Part shown: one piece after another, positions 49,890 to 61,930 of the stretch
How the letters are laid out: the number at the start of each line of letters is the position of its first letter
Position numbering within the stretch: the first letter of the stretch is position 1
NCBI GenBank assembly: GCA_030562195.1
Contig: CM060202.1
Span: 11,718,001 to 11,782,000, forward strand
Direction of reading: 5' to 3'
DNA: 64,000 nt
DNA from: Nipponacmea schrenckii
Lineage: Eukaryota; Mollusca; Gastropoda; Lottiidae
Notes under the pieces: generated by a model
The model's database searches: none
What the model saw: only the letters and a program-made list of their open reading frames with translations
What the model was told of the DNA's origin: nothing
Program-made: the position numbers and the translations under genes

Positions 49890-50215
49890 AGATTTTATTT
49901 CATTGACATGGAATTATTTCAATGACATATAGTATTATTTCAATGACATATAGTTTTAGTTCAATGACATATACTTTTATTTCAATAACATATAGTATTT
50001 GTTCAATAACATGTAGTTTTATTTCAATAACATATAGTATTATTTCAATGACATATAATACTATTTCAATAACATAGAGGTTTTATTTCAATAACATACA
50101 GTATTTATTCAATAACATATAGTTTTATTTCAATAACATATAGTATTTATTCAATGACATCATGACCTATAGAACTATTTTAATAACATTTTAATTTTAT
50201 TCAAATGACATACGA
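49890..50215. repeat. Tandem repeat, about 22 bp
   Basis: About 13-14 units of the form tatttcaataacatatagta, with alternation of aataacat and aatgacat and of tagtatt and tagtttt. Confidence 0.92.
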
Positions 50216-50299
50216 ATAGAATCATTTTGTAATCCTTTTAAAGAGTTAATTAATATAAACTAGTGTCCAAAAGAAACGATACCACCTGTTTGCAACGAC

Positions 50300-50416
50300 T
50301 TAAAAGTAAAACAACTGCATCAACCTGGTCATAGTGATGCGTTCACTGCCCAACCTTCTGGCGACGTCGAAGTGTAACGCTCATTGTTGGGCCTTTCCAA
50401 CGGCTCTTCCTCTTGA
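50300..50416 (-). pseudogene. Degraded Tc1/mariner-type transposase helix-turn-helix
   Basis: On the minus strand from 50416 the frame reads SRGRAVGKAQQ, a stop, then ALHFDVARRLGSERITMTRL and MQLF. The spacing of R-G-R-A-(I/V)-G-x-x-Q, D-V-A-R-R-L-G and T-M-x-R-L-x-x-x-F is that of the N-terminal DNA-binding helices of Tc1-like transposases. No catalytic DDE domain is present nearby. On the low-coordinate side the sequence runs into ggtatcgtttcttttggacac (about 50262-50282 on the plus strand as gtgtccaaaag...). That could be a terminal repeat of an internally deleted copy, but its partner was not found. Confidence 0.45.
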
Positions 50417-50420
50417 TGTC

Positions 50421-50934
50421 TGTCCACCGTGGGATATCTTGTGTCATTTTGTTGCCGTGTTATTAACGTGTCTGATCAGCCGTTATATACATTTTTTTAC
50501 AAGTGAATCTAAGAACAATAGATGTATCATATTGGTTATACACGCATTGTCACTGCGACATGCTTTGTCACCATTAATATAATTTCAATTATTTTAATTG
50601 AAAGAGGTGACAATATCATTATTGATAATAGCTTGTTGTATAATTCATTTTTACGTTGTTGTGTTGTTTACATTTTTATTATTCATAACCACAGAGCAAT
50701 TATAAATTTGTTCATGTCTTATAGAGCTTAAGGACTTAATATCATCACTGTTAATATCCGTCTGATTGCTGACACACCCCGCCTTTAGAAGGAATGACCA
50801 CAAATATCTTTCCGCGTTGATCCTTTTTTTCATATGTTGTTTGCTTGCTAAATTTTAAGTTTGTGTTTCTCTTTATTCAAAAAAAGTAATTGCGAGGGCT
50901 TGTCTTCGCTTCGAATGTTTTTGAGCCGCAACAA
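50421..50934. other. No recognisable feature
   Basis: Overlapping frames at 50334-50731 have no motif on the plus strand. The first overlaps the transposase remnant read on the opposite strand. Confidence 0.5.
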
Positions 50935-50937
50935 AAT

Positions 50938-52092
50938 ATGTGCCAATTAGTTAGATAAGCACCTTGAATCTTCATGTTAGTCATGAAAGCCTTTTCTGTG
51001 CCAATTAGTTAGACAAGCACCTTGAATCTTCATCTAGTCATGAAAGCTTTTACTGTGCCAATTAGGAATAGAAGCACCTTGAATCTTCATCTTAGTCATG
51101 AAAGCTTTTACTGTGCCAATTAGTTAGTTAGATAAGTACCTCGAATCTTCATCTTAGCCATGAAAGCTTTTACCGTGCCAATTAGATAGATAAGCACCTT
51201 GAATCTTCATCTTAGCCATGAAAGCTTTTACTGTGCCAATTAGATAGGCACCATGAACCTTCATCTTAGACATGAAAGCTTTTTCTGTGCCAATTAGTTA
51301 GATAAGCACCTTGAATCTCGATCTTAGCCATGAAAGCTTTTACTGTGCCAATTAGTTAGCTAAACACCCTGAATCTTCATCTTAGCCATGAATGCTTTTA
51401 CTGTGCCAGTTAGTTAGATAAGCACCTTGAATCTGCATCTTATTCATGAAAGCTTTTACTGTGCCAATTAGTAAGATAAGCGCCTTGAATCTTCATCTTA
51501 GTCATGAAAGCTTTCCTGTGCCAATTAGTTAGATAAGCACCTTGAATCTTCATTTTAGCTACGAAAGCTTTTTTCTGTGCCAATTAGTTAGATAAGCATC
51601 TTGAATCTTCATCTTAGTCATGAAAGCTTTCCTGTGCCAATTAGTTAGATAAGCACCTTGAATCTTCATCTTAGTCATGAAAGCTTTTACTGTGCCAATT
51701 AGTTAGATAAGCAACTTGAATCTTCATCTTAGTCATGAAAGCTTTTTTTTTGTGCCGATTAGGAAGATAGGAACCTTGAATCTTCATCTTATTCATGAAA
51801 CCTTTTTTTATGCCGATTAGGAAGATAAGCTCCTTGAATCTTCATCTTAGCCATGAAAGCTTTTTTTTTTGTGCCGATTAGGACGATAAGCACCTTGAAT
51901 CTTCATCTTAGCCCTGAAAGCTTTTTTTTGTTCCGATTAGGACGATAAGCACCTTGAATCTTCATCTTAGCCCTGAAAGCTTTTTTGTGCCGATTAGGAA
52001 GATAAGAACCTTGAATCTTTATCTTAGCCATGAAAGCTTTCTTGTGCCAATTAGGAAGATAAGCTCCTTGAATCTTCATCTTAGCCATGGAA
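50938..52092. repeat. 58-bp minisatellite, about 20 copies
   Basis: The unit is tgtgccaattagttagataa, then gcaccttgaatcttcatctt, then agtcatgaaagcttttac. Early units carry ccaattagttag. Later ones (from about 51755) carry ccgattaggaag and a longer T run. Units near the end are 57 bp, so a minus-strand frame of 19-residue repeats (51903-52088) appears. That is a shadow, not a gene. Confidence 0.96.
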
Positions 52093-52640
52093 TTATTGCT
52101 TTATCCTCGATGTTCTGTAAACGAGCATTCTAATTGAAATTTTCCAAAAGTATTAGAGAGAAAAAACACATTTTACATTAACGTTGTATTGACACAAAAA
52201 AAATTCTTTGGAATATGAAAGGTGGAAGTTCGGTAAACTTGAATCTTCATTTTAGCTACGAAAGCTTTTTTCTGTGCCGATTAGGACGATAAGCACCTTG
52301 AATCTTCATCTTAGCCCTGAAAGCTTTTTTGTGCCGATTAGGAAGATAAGAACCTTGAATCTTTATCTTAGCCATGAAAGCTTTCTTGTGCCAATTAGGA
52401 AGATAAGCTCCTTGAATCTTCATCTTAGCCATGAAAAAGAGGCAAAAATAATGTTTGATTTTATATGTAAGTGGATGTTACATGTGGAAATTATTGCTTT
52501 ATCCTCGATGTTCTGTAAACGAGCATTTTAACTGAAATTTTCCAAAAGTATTAGAGAGAAAAAACACATTTTACATTAACGTTGTATTGACACAAAAAAA
52601 AAATTCTTTGGAATATGAAAGGTGGAAGTTCGGTAACACT
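52093..52640. repeat. Segmental duplication of the array end and its flank (398-bp shift)
   Basis: The flank beginning ttattgctttatcctcgatg at 52093 recurs at 52491 (shift 398), through gtggaagttcggtaa at about 52224 and 52621. Array units at 51941 recur at 52285 (shift 344). The 54-bp difference is sequence at about 52435-52488 that is present only in the second copy, between two catg words. The left junction is at about 52235, where the flank switches back to array sequence. Confidence 0.93.
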
Positions 52641-55600
52641 GAAGAATATTTCGCTCGAACAAATTTGGTCTTATTCCTTTGCAATACATTAAGATGTGGT
52701 TAAATTGTTCTCCCAGTCGGTTGAAAGCATTCTTCCATGTGGACATGGTTGGCATCACTGGCGTAAATGGAATGCACGTCTCACTTTAATTTAGAACAAT
52801 AGCATATTTTATACGCATATTATTTCAATCAAGTATCATTTGACCAAAATCATAACAAGCAAGCAAGCTAGTCCTTTTTAATAAAACTTATGCAGTCTGG
52901 AATTATTCAGATCAATACGACTACCGACATGATAATCTGATAATTCAGACCAAAGAAAAATTTACATCACAGTCAGATAATGAAATCATTTGATGTCCGT
53001 CAGGGACAATCATTTTGTTCCAATCTTGAGAAGCATAAAACTAAGATTGCTTCGAAGAAAGTTCACCAAGGTTCATGAAAAGAAATAGGATTGATTTTCA
53101 AGTAGTTAGTACAATAAAGAATCAAGTACGAAGAAGTCTCTTTCATGAAGAACATGGGGATATAATGTGTGTGCAATTATGAATTTATTAGAAGATTAGA
53201 CTTTAGGGTTTGTAGCCCAACGTCAGAAAAGTGAAAGGTTGCATTATTATATACATTATTCCGTATAATGTCTGTACATTTCCTTTTCAATGGATATGGC
53301 GTTTTGTAGGTCTGCTTGTTTTGTTTTGTTGACCTAGCCTCAAGGATACCGGATGGCAAATAAACAAATAATTTCTACCGAGTGATGTTGGATCGCCATA
53401 CCTGACCGTGATATATACTGTATGTAAATTTGATAGACAACTTTCTCTAATATAGTTTCGTGATTGATATAAGTATTCTCGCGAAATTCAAAAAGACAAT
53501 ACAGCATATAAGAGCATTTGAAGTTGGTCAAAGACACTTTAAGATTTCAATGATGGCGCAAAATTATCGGTAAAGTAGTTTCGAGGGGATGATAAAAAAT
53601 GTTGAGTTTGTAATATGTTCTTTATTAAAGTCACCATTCGAGATAATTCTTAGGTCGTTGATATTCTTCAGTATAAAAAATGTTATTGATATTCTATTCA
53701 AATTACAAATACATGTACAAAGATGTGCGGTCTGTATTGACTAAAAGAAACTAAATGCAATCTTCATGACAATTGGCAAACAATAGCCTCTAATTATCCA
53801 ACTCTATTACTCTACACGTATTAAAACATAAATTTTGCCCATTGGGATAGTTCCTTTAAACGTAAGTTAATAGCATTTCAGATTAATCACCATTTATCGT
53901 CCACGGATAAACCTGTAGATCTGTAATGCCGATATCTCGTGTCATGAAAATACTTTACTTAAATTCATTCTGATTTTCAATATATTTTCGTCTGATATAT
54001 CGAGAATTGAGGAGATCTACTGAAGTGAATATTTCAAAAATATGTAATTATATTCTGGAATAAACACATGCAAAGTTCAGTTTACTCTTGGAAAGTGGGT
54101 CGAAGTTTGAACTGCAGTATGTCATATCTTAAACAAGAAATGGATTATAAGTATGATCTACATAGGTTTTTGAAAAGAAAAGAGCGATGAAAATAATTTT
54201 TCCAATTGCTGATAATAGACGAAATAAATTAATAATTAGAGTATGATATATTTTTTAACGTTGACATTTATTTTACCGTAAGATGGTATATTACACGATT
54301 TGTAACACACCAATAATATAAATCAGATAGTTTAATATTTGTTTTCAGGGAAACAGTGATTGATAACGTCTAGTGGTTTTTGACAAATTACAAATGGAAT
54401 AAATTAAAGGGAAATACCTGCATGCGATATATACTTAACGTGGAATTGGACGTTGACGTGACGCGTCGCTTCCTCTTTCAATACTTCATAATATATATCA
54501 TTGCTTCTCATCAAATACACATCATATAGGAAGTGGCAACACTTAAATTTAGTATCGATTTGAAACAAAATAGAGATATATGATAACCCCATCGTGAACG
54601 TTATAGGTCACGATAAAGATAGGAACAAATGCTACCCAATTTACAATCATCGCGAGCGATATAGATACTATTATGAATTATGACGATATATTGGCTTTTA
54701 AATGTAACTTTATTTTTCAAGCTTCTTAATCTGAAAGGAGAAGGGTCAACTTTTTCGGTGGTTGATTCAGTCTTGAATATATGTAAAGTTTTCAGTAGTA
54801 TCAAAACTGTACGAAAAGAAGAATTTAACAAATTGGCTATGAAGGCTAGAAGCCGTGACACTATGAGCTAATACAATGTCAATTCTGCCTACACGTGCCT
54901 TCAATAGATTAATTCCAAACTTTTAAATTTAAATGAATATTGGGCTGAACCGTCGTATTCTATTGGTTTATCAACGGTAAAGCAAATTGTCTGTTTTCTT
55001 AGATTCTATGTTCTGACATTACTTGACTTGCGTTTGTAAAAAGATGATTTTGTCTAACTAAAACGGACAAACTTTGTATAATATTTGAGACATGAAGTAA
55101 AATTGACAAGTTGTTATTTTCCCAACAATAACTAAACTGAAGGGTTTTAATGTATCAATCACTAGACTTTCATTAATAACATTGAATTGGATTGGCTAAG
55201 ATCAGAATAACGGTAACCTGTATGGTCCAGAAAACAATCACAGGTCAGACTCAATAAATTGATGCTAGTATTTCATAGAGAGAGCTGTCATAACCCATCA
55301 TATAGCGTGCTTTAAGAAAAACAAAGAATATCGTAATAAGTTCTTGTTATTTTGGTAGCCTCAAGTTACATCAATAATATTAGTCAAAACTGGATATATT
55401 TTGCCGAATATTATCAGATTTCAATAACTGTTTAACATGCAAAGAATCACAGCAGAGCGCAAATAACTATCGTATTGATTTCATATGAAATAACTAAATT
55501 TAAGAATTAATTTTAAAGTATTGATAGCAGATTTCGGGAAGGCACAATTTTCTTGCTAATTCCTCAAATTTCGACACCAAATTTCTCCTTTATATCACAT

Positions 55601-58600
55601 ACATAGCCTACATATATCAAATTTTACACAAATCGGTCTTCAATATTTTTCAAAAATTTAAAGTCGAAGTCGAGACCTCCCTTTCTGAATTTCGACTAGT
55701 CACCATTTTGACAGATATTTTAGACAAGAATCTGCATGTTTGGTTAAGTTGAAACTTGTGATATGTACAAATAAATTTACTTTCACATAATGAAAATAAA
55801 TTGTCACATTTTTCTAATTATAGAAAGTGAAGAAATTTGTTCAAATGGTTTTAATTTAACTAAAAGTCTAGAACAACGTCTCTTGGAGATGTTTTGGTAC
55901 ATCCATACACAATTATACAATATTGGCAACGCGGACTCTTCTTTAGGGTCACCAATTTATGCAAGCAAGAACCGTTACTCTATCCTATCGTCATTTGGTG
56001 CTTTCGACTTAATAATAATAATAAAATTGAAAATATTTCCACATGCTATCGATTTTATAAAATGTTCTCATATATAAAAGAACGTATACAAAGCTTTTAG
56101 AAAATGTTCCATTCTTAAGGCAGTAATTTAACTTTTTCACAGAAGATCCGAATTCGCACCCTTTTGGACAATCTTTCATTTTTCGATTACATATCAAATA
56201 ATGTTATCATAAATGGAGACGGCCTTGTCAGAGACTACTTGTTCGCTCTGGACTACTGGACAGTTCATCTTGAGCAATTGGGTCAGGGATTTTGAAGTAC
56301 ATGTATACTTAATAACTCCGAACAAAATATCCTGGGACCAAAGCTGCAAAATAATATTTGGAAACAAAAGGGTGTTGGTATTCAAATATAGGCGAGTTAG
56401 CAGTCTCAACTAAAAAATTATCCTCTTTGCCTCGAGGCTTTTATTTTAATATCCAGATGGAGTCCAGATTTTTTTTAAAAATCGCAATATTTGTGTAATC
56501 CTTGTTATGTCACATTTTATAGAGTAAAAGCAACTTATCAGGTGACATTATTGGAGTGTTCGCGTCATAAGACAATATAAAGATGCAAGTAAATATCAAA
56601 TTTTCCCCTTCATCTGATCATCAAATAGAAGATAGTTATTATGAAGATTTTGTCCATCCAACCACACCAATTCAAATGCTTTACTAATTCCTTATTTTAC
56701 ACTCAGCTAGGTTTCCTGTTGCTCTTTGGTCAAAAATAGAATTTTAGTATCAAAATTTTTTTGACTCATTAAACATGTCAAGTAGGATTCAAAGAATAAA
56801 TACGGAAGTTCAGAATAAAGTTAAATTGCTTGTTGTAATTTGCTCTATAAAGTGAGGATACACCTTGTGATTCCAACTTGACCACTCTTGTTGTCATGTC
56901 CGATCGATGGGTTAACAACGTATTTCTCACAATCCGAACATTGAAATCTCACTTTGACAGTGAGAGCATCTTCGAATAACTTTTACCTAGCAATATTACT
57001 TTTAGGTGCAAGTTTCAATATACATGTAAGTTGTTTTCATAAAGAAGAAAGATTATGAAGTCAATGATTTAAAATATAGCCACAGTTAAAAAAGATTTGT
57101 TGTGAAACGGTTGTGAAATTTGAATTCATCATGTTCATTTTTATCTATCAGGTGCTTTGGACTCAATTTTATTATTTGGTACTAATTTGCCACTGTCATA
57201 GCAACAAATTCACTACGTCATGTCTTTGCCCGTTCCATCTACAGGAACACAAAATTAAACACCATTTCATATCAAAATACCAAAAAATATTTTAGGAATC
57301 GTTTGATTTTCCGCACATCTAAGATTCTATGAAACCTGACTATTTGTACATTAATTTGATAAGACAGCCCTCACGGTCGGTTAAATCAACCTAACTAAAT
57401 AAACTACTTCTTTTCACGGTATTTATTGAAGGTTTAATGTCAAATTAATGAATGATCGCCAATAGATTCCATTGATGTAATCAAGACCTATTACTTTTCT
57501 ATTTTATTTCTGTAGTTTGTAATGGATTCGGTAACACTGTGAAAAGCTTATTACTGAAACAACCTAGCTGCAGAATGTGGTTATAAACCAATAGCAAAAC
57601 GTGATGACTTGCAACATCCGAGATTATCAAATGAAACTCATTACTTTTTGTTTTAAACTTTGTATTGACAGTTAGCATTATCAATAGTATCGTGGGTATG
57701 GTAAAGATATGTCAAGGTGGGATCTTTGAACTCTCTGCAGATTATCATTATGCTAATACCGATTATTTTTAATTTTTACCATAATCATTGATGCAGCAAA
57801 CATGATATCACTAATTGTAAAAATAACATGTTAAAGCTGCCAGCATTCCCCCCTGCAATTCATAGCTCAAGAGACTTAACGGTATCCTACACCTATTTGT
57901 TGAAGTGTGTCCATGGCATTTTTAATATGTTTATAAAAAGCCATTTGATACAAGCCGAGGTATCAAGAGAGGTATCAAATTGAATATATTTCATGCAGTG
58001 TAGACTGGAATAATGTCAGGTAAGGCGCAATGTGAGTATCGGCATTTAATTCAAATTCAGATATTGCATGAAATGTTGTTAATATTTCAGAGAGTTTTCA
58101 CTGGTATTTACACTTAAATTCACTAGGATAATTGTAACATTCTGAAGTGTTTATGTCAATCAAGTTATCCCACAGTAAAATGTGGTGTCCTTGACGTAAT
58201 AAACAAGTAAAATTGTCCAAGTGTCATTCGCCGAAAGTTTCTATAGCACAGTCAGTTTCAATAAGATCAATGCGTATAGGATCCTCTTGAGCATTGCAAT
58301 CCTTGAAAAAAAGGTTTACTCTCTTTCTTTTAAAATAGCTTCGCTGTTTTATATGCCCATAATATCCTGAGTGGATGAAGGTTCAGTAAGAATAGTATTA
58401 ACTTTAGCCTACTTATCTCGGCCATGGTTTAACAAACTCAATCTCAATTAAGATGACCATTGGTCGAGAGGTGATGGCGTTACTTAACCCATTCTAAAAT
58501 GTGATAAGTGACCGCCTGAAATCAGTGAAATTACTTGATGTTATTTCTGCTCTGTTAATCCTGTCTGTATGTCATCCTGAAGTCTTAATCACAATTTTAC

Positions 58601-59459
58601 AGACTCTATCGAACGCTTTCTTCCTCTTCTAAATTATCACAAAGACCAACAAAGCCTCATTAATATACTCAACAAGTCTATGTTTGACGCTAGGCCAATT
58701 TTACCATCATCAAGAGCTGTCAGCTTATATCAATGTTCAATCAAAACACGGACGGCCATTTTATTAGCAACCGGATATTAGAAATCACAAGACCGGAGTC
58801 AAGTCGGCTACTAAATGATAGCGATGAATAAATAATGTTGGTACCCTGGGGTTTGCTAGGTAAAATATTACAGTTGCCCATGATTTATGGCCATTCCCTA
58901 TTAGGTAATCTTAAATTATGCATATGATAGAAACCACATGGAAATGAATTCTGGTAAGTTGAGCAGTGGTCAATAGCCCTTTTCGCTCATATCAATTTGA
59001 AAGTTATCAATCGTATACATCAAAACGTATTTCGTGTGATACATTTTATTAAATTGGGCAATTGTAAAATGGACAATCAAGCATTTCTATAGTAATCAAA
59101 ATCAAGATACGAGTGCATGGGTTCTTGAAATTCTTGGAATGTATGAGTACAAGTTCCATTGATATGAAGATTATCATTTATGTTCTGACTATTTTTTGGA
59201 TATGCGTTTTCATGCTTAGAGGAATATCTCTTTCTATTGAATGAATCGGCCTTGCCACTGTAAATATAAAAGGATTCGCATCACTTTAAAACCAAATGTT
59301 TGACGTGATTAATGTCATCGATTATATCAATCCCGATAACAAAGGTCTTATATCACTTATTACAAAATATCCGGAATTGACGGAAGTGGTTTTATCTGAA
59401 CAAGATTTCGTCTGGGGATCATTGCCAGCGGAAATAGTAAAAAAGAGAAATTGTTGAGG
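52641..59459. other. No supported gene
   Basis: Unique-looking AT-rich DNA. Short frames at 52576-52758 (minus), 54601-54871 (both strands), 55790-56100 and 56194-56413 (both strands) carry no domain I recognise. No RNA gene or tandem array was found. Confidence 0.5.
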
Positions 59460-60965
59460 TAAATGTATTCGTAAATTTGAATAATTTGTCATTTTTTTCT
59501 TCACAAAGGAGAAATAACCCTGATAACCAAAATGGTTATTTTTATCCCAACCCCAAGGGTTTTCTAAATTTTTTCTTGTTAAACAAATAAGAAAAACCAT
59601 AAAAATTTCCCTTTGGATATTTAACCTTAGGGTTTTTTGAACAAGGGAAAATTCATGTTTAGGTTTAAAATTTTTTATGTTTTTAGATTCAGCCGAAAAA
59701 TAATTAATCTTCCCCGTTTAAACCTCTTAACGTAAACCAAAATTTTGGTTTTTAAAAAACAAGGCAAAAAAAAAACAAACAATGGGTTTTTTTAGCCGGG
59801 GGATAATTTAAAAAACCCCAATGTGACAAAATACCGGAAAATTTTCCCTGTCTTAGTGCAGGGTTTACAAACAATCCCGAAGTCTTGATTTTCTAGAATT
59901 TATTCTTTTCCAATTCCAGCCAATAAGCCAAAAATCAGTAAAGAATTGTGCCCTGTAGGGTGTTTAGGAGCCAAAAATTGAGCATGGGCAATGATTCATG
60001 TTTAAAAAAAAGTTAAAAATTTTTGATTTTCAATACGATTTATCCTTGAATAATAATTAACTACTTACCCAGTTTGCCAAAATCTGTAAATAATTGTGTT
60101 TCGTAGACGAGCCAAATATCTGTCACGTTTTAAAGAACAAGGGCAAAAAAAAAACATATTTTTTATTTTCAATAGGGTTTTTTTTTATCCTTGGGTGATA
60201 ATAAACAAGTTCAGCACGTTTCGTCAAAATCCGTGAATAATTCTGCCTTGTTAAGTGTTTACGAGCCAAAGGTTGAACGCTTTTTAAAGAACAAGGGCAA
60301 TAATTTATATTTACTATAGTTCAAATTTTTTAATTTTCAATATGGGCTTAGCCTTTGGTGGTATACCCTCAATTTCAGTGAGATTTGTTCCTTCTAGACA
60401 GTGTACGAGCCAAAATTTGAACGCGTTTTCAAACACAAGGGCAATAACTGACACTAAATATATTTCGATTTATTTTTTTTTTACTAGGGTTCATCCTTGG
60501 ATGATAACAAATACTCGTGCCAAATTTCATCAAAAACAATCCATCAAGAACTGTGCTTTCTAGAGTGTTTCTTACGAGCTTAAATCGAACGCGTTTTCCA
60601 CAACAAGGGCAATAACTCAAACTAAATATATTTTCTATTTATCTGACTTTCAATAGGGTTCATCCTTGGATGATAAAAACTACTCATGCTAAGCTTCATC
60701 AAATCCGCAAAGAATTGTGCTGTTTCTTGCGTGTTTACGAGCAAAAATTGAACGCGTTTTCAAGGAAAAGGGCAATAACTAATACAAATATTTTTCGACT
60801 TGGCTGATTTTCAATGGGGTTTATCCTTGAGTTATAACACACTATCACATCAAGTTTCGACAAAATCCGTCAAGAATTGTAGTGTGTTTACGAGCATTAC
60901 AAGAACAAGGGCAATAACTCATACTAAATGTTTTTTTAGATTTTGCTGAAGAGTGTTTAGGAGCA
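59460..60965 (+). repeat. Degenerate about 140-170 bp tandem core repeat (caagggcaataac family)
   Basis: The word caagggcaa(t)aa recurs near 60138, 60291, 60436, 60604, 60766 (as aaaaggg) and 60906. Between occurrences the order is constant: gattttcaatagggttcatccttggatgataa, a caagtttcatcaaaatccg-type block, aattgtgc, gtgtttacgagc, then ttgaacgcgtttt. Units before 60100 are heavily altered. This matches the internal core repeats of mollusc pearl-type elements. The frames at 60342-60620 lie inside it and are not genes. Confidence 0.85.
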
Positions 60966-61041
60966 AATGTAGGCAGACGGATGGAACGACAGGCGTACAT
61001 GGGTGACGACAATATACGCACCACATTTCATGTGGGCGTAT
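60966..61041 (+). mobile_element. 3' end of the ACGG-tailed element with terminal hairpin
   Basis: After the last core unit come a degenerate gacgga-type stretch (about 60973-60993) and ggtgacgacaatatac (61002-61017), shared with 1505-1520. A hairpin follows: ATACGCACCACAT (61014-61026), loop TTC, ATGTGGGCGTAT (61030-61041), paired except for one bulged base. A hairpin close to the 3' terminus is a known property of Helitron-like elements. The preceding array is probably the body of the same element. Confidence 0.7.
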
Positions 61042-61379
61042 AAAATGATGAAAAAGTATCTATGGTGACAATAAAGCTGAAGGGGAAAAGTTTGACATGA
61101 TATTAATTTCTTTAGAAAGTATGTACTATTTTAATCGCGATATCATTAAAGATTATGTGCTATTTTTTCAATCCCAACTAAATGTCAAGGGTCGTCTTTT
61201 CTTCAATTCGTGTCTGCTTTTTCTCTACAAAACTTCTCTGATAAATCACAGTTTTTTATTTCAACCGTCTGTTAAAGATCTGAAATTCGGTTTCATGGTT
61301 CTATGCCAGGAATCATTGAAAGTATTTCATTTCAATTCTAGCTACCGAGAAGGCCTAAATTGATGTTTGCAGACGCAGA
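61042..61379. other. No recognisable feature
   Basis: One 88-codon plus-strand frame (61097-61363) has no recognised motif. Confidence 0.5.
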
Positions 61380-61930
61380 TTATTATACCTAGTACATGTT
61401 TGTTTTATAGGTTGGGTTATAATATTCAGTACATGTTTGTTCGTTCATTGGGTTATTATATTCGGTACATGTTTATTGGTCTATAGGTTGGGCTATTATT
61501 GTCAATACTATTTTTTATAAGGGTTGGGTTGTTTTATAGGTTGGGTGATAATATTCAGTACATGTTTGTTCTTTGATTGGGTTATTTTATTCAGTACGTG
61601 TTTGTTTGTTTTATAGGTTGGCTTATTATTTTCAGTACTGTTTTATATATGGGTTGTGTTATTATTTTCAGTACATTTTTGTTTTATAGGTTGGGCTGTT
61701 ATATTCAGTGCATGTTTGTTTGCTTTATAGATTGGGTTGTTATTTTCAGTACTATTTTTTTATATGGGTTTGGTTTTTATTTTTAGTACATGTTTGTTTT
61801 ATAGGTTGGGCTATTATATTCAGTGCAGGTTTGTTTGCTTTATAGATTGGGTTATTATTTTCATTACTATTTTGTTATGGGTTGGGTTATTATTTTCAGT
61901 TCTATTGTTTCTATATGGGTTGGGTTAGTA
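61380..61930. repeat. Degenerate T-rich tandem repeat, about 45 bp
   Basis: Phrases ataggttgggttattat, then attcagtacatgtttgtt, then tttat recur about a dozen times with length variation. Plus-strand frames at 61577-61928 translate into repeated hydrophobic FSTxLFYRLG-like words because of the repeat. Confidence 0.9.

Noticed and set aside
51903..52088. 19-residue repeat protein on the minus strand
   Set aside because: It exists only because three units are 57 bp long. The rest of the array has 58-bp units and no frame.
50938..52092. CRISPR-like regular array
   Set aside because: Units are contiguous with no unique spacers, no cas genes are present, and the genome is animal-like.
56213..56413. 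Plus-strand frame with a protein-like look (NWVRDFEVHVYLITPNKISW)
   Set aside because: I could not connect it to any family, and an equally long frame exists on the opposite strand. It may deserve a translated search but is not supported as a gene.
61577..61928. Repeated hydrophobic frame resembling a membrane protein
   Set aside because: Produced by a T-rich tandem repeat with variable unit length.
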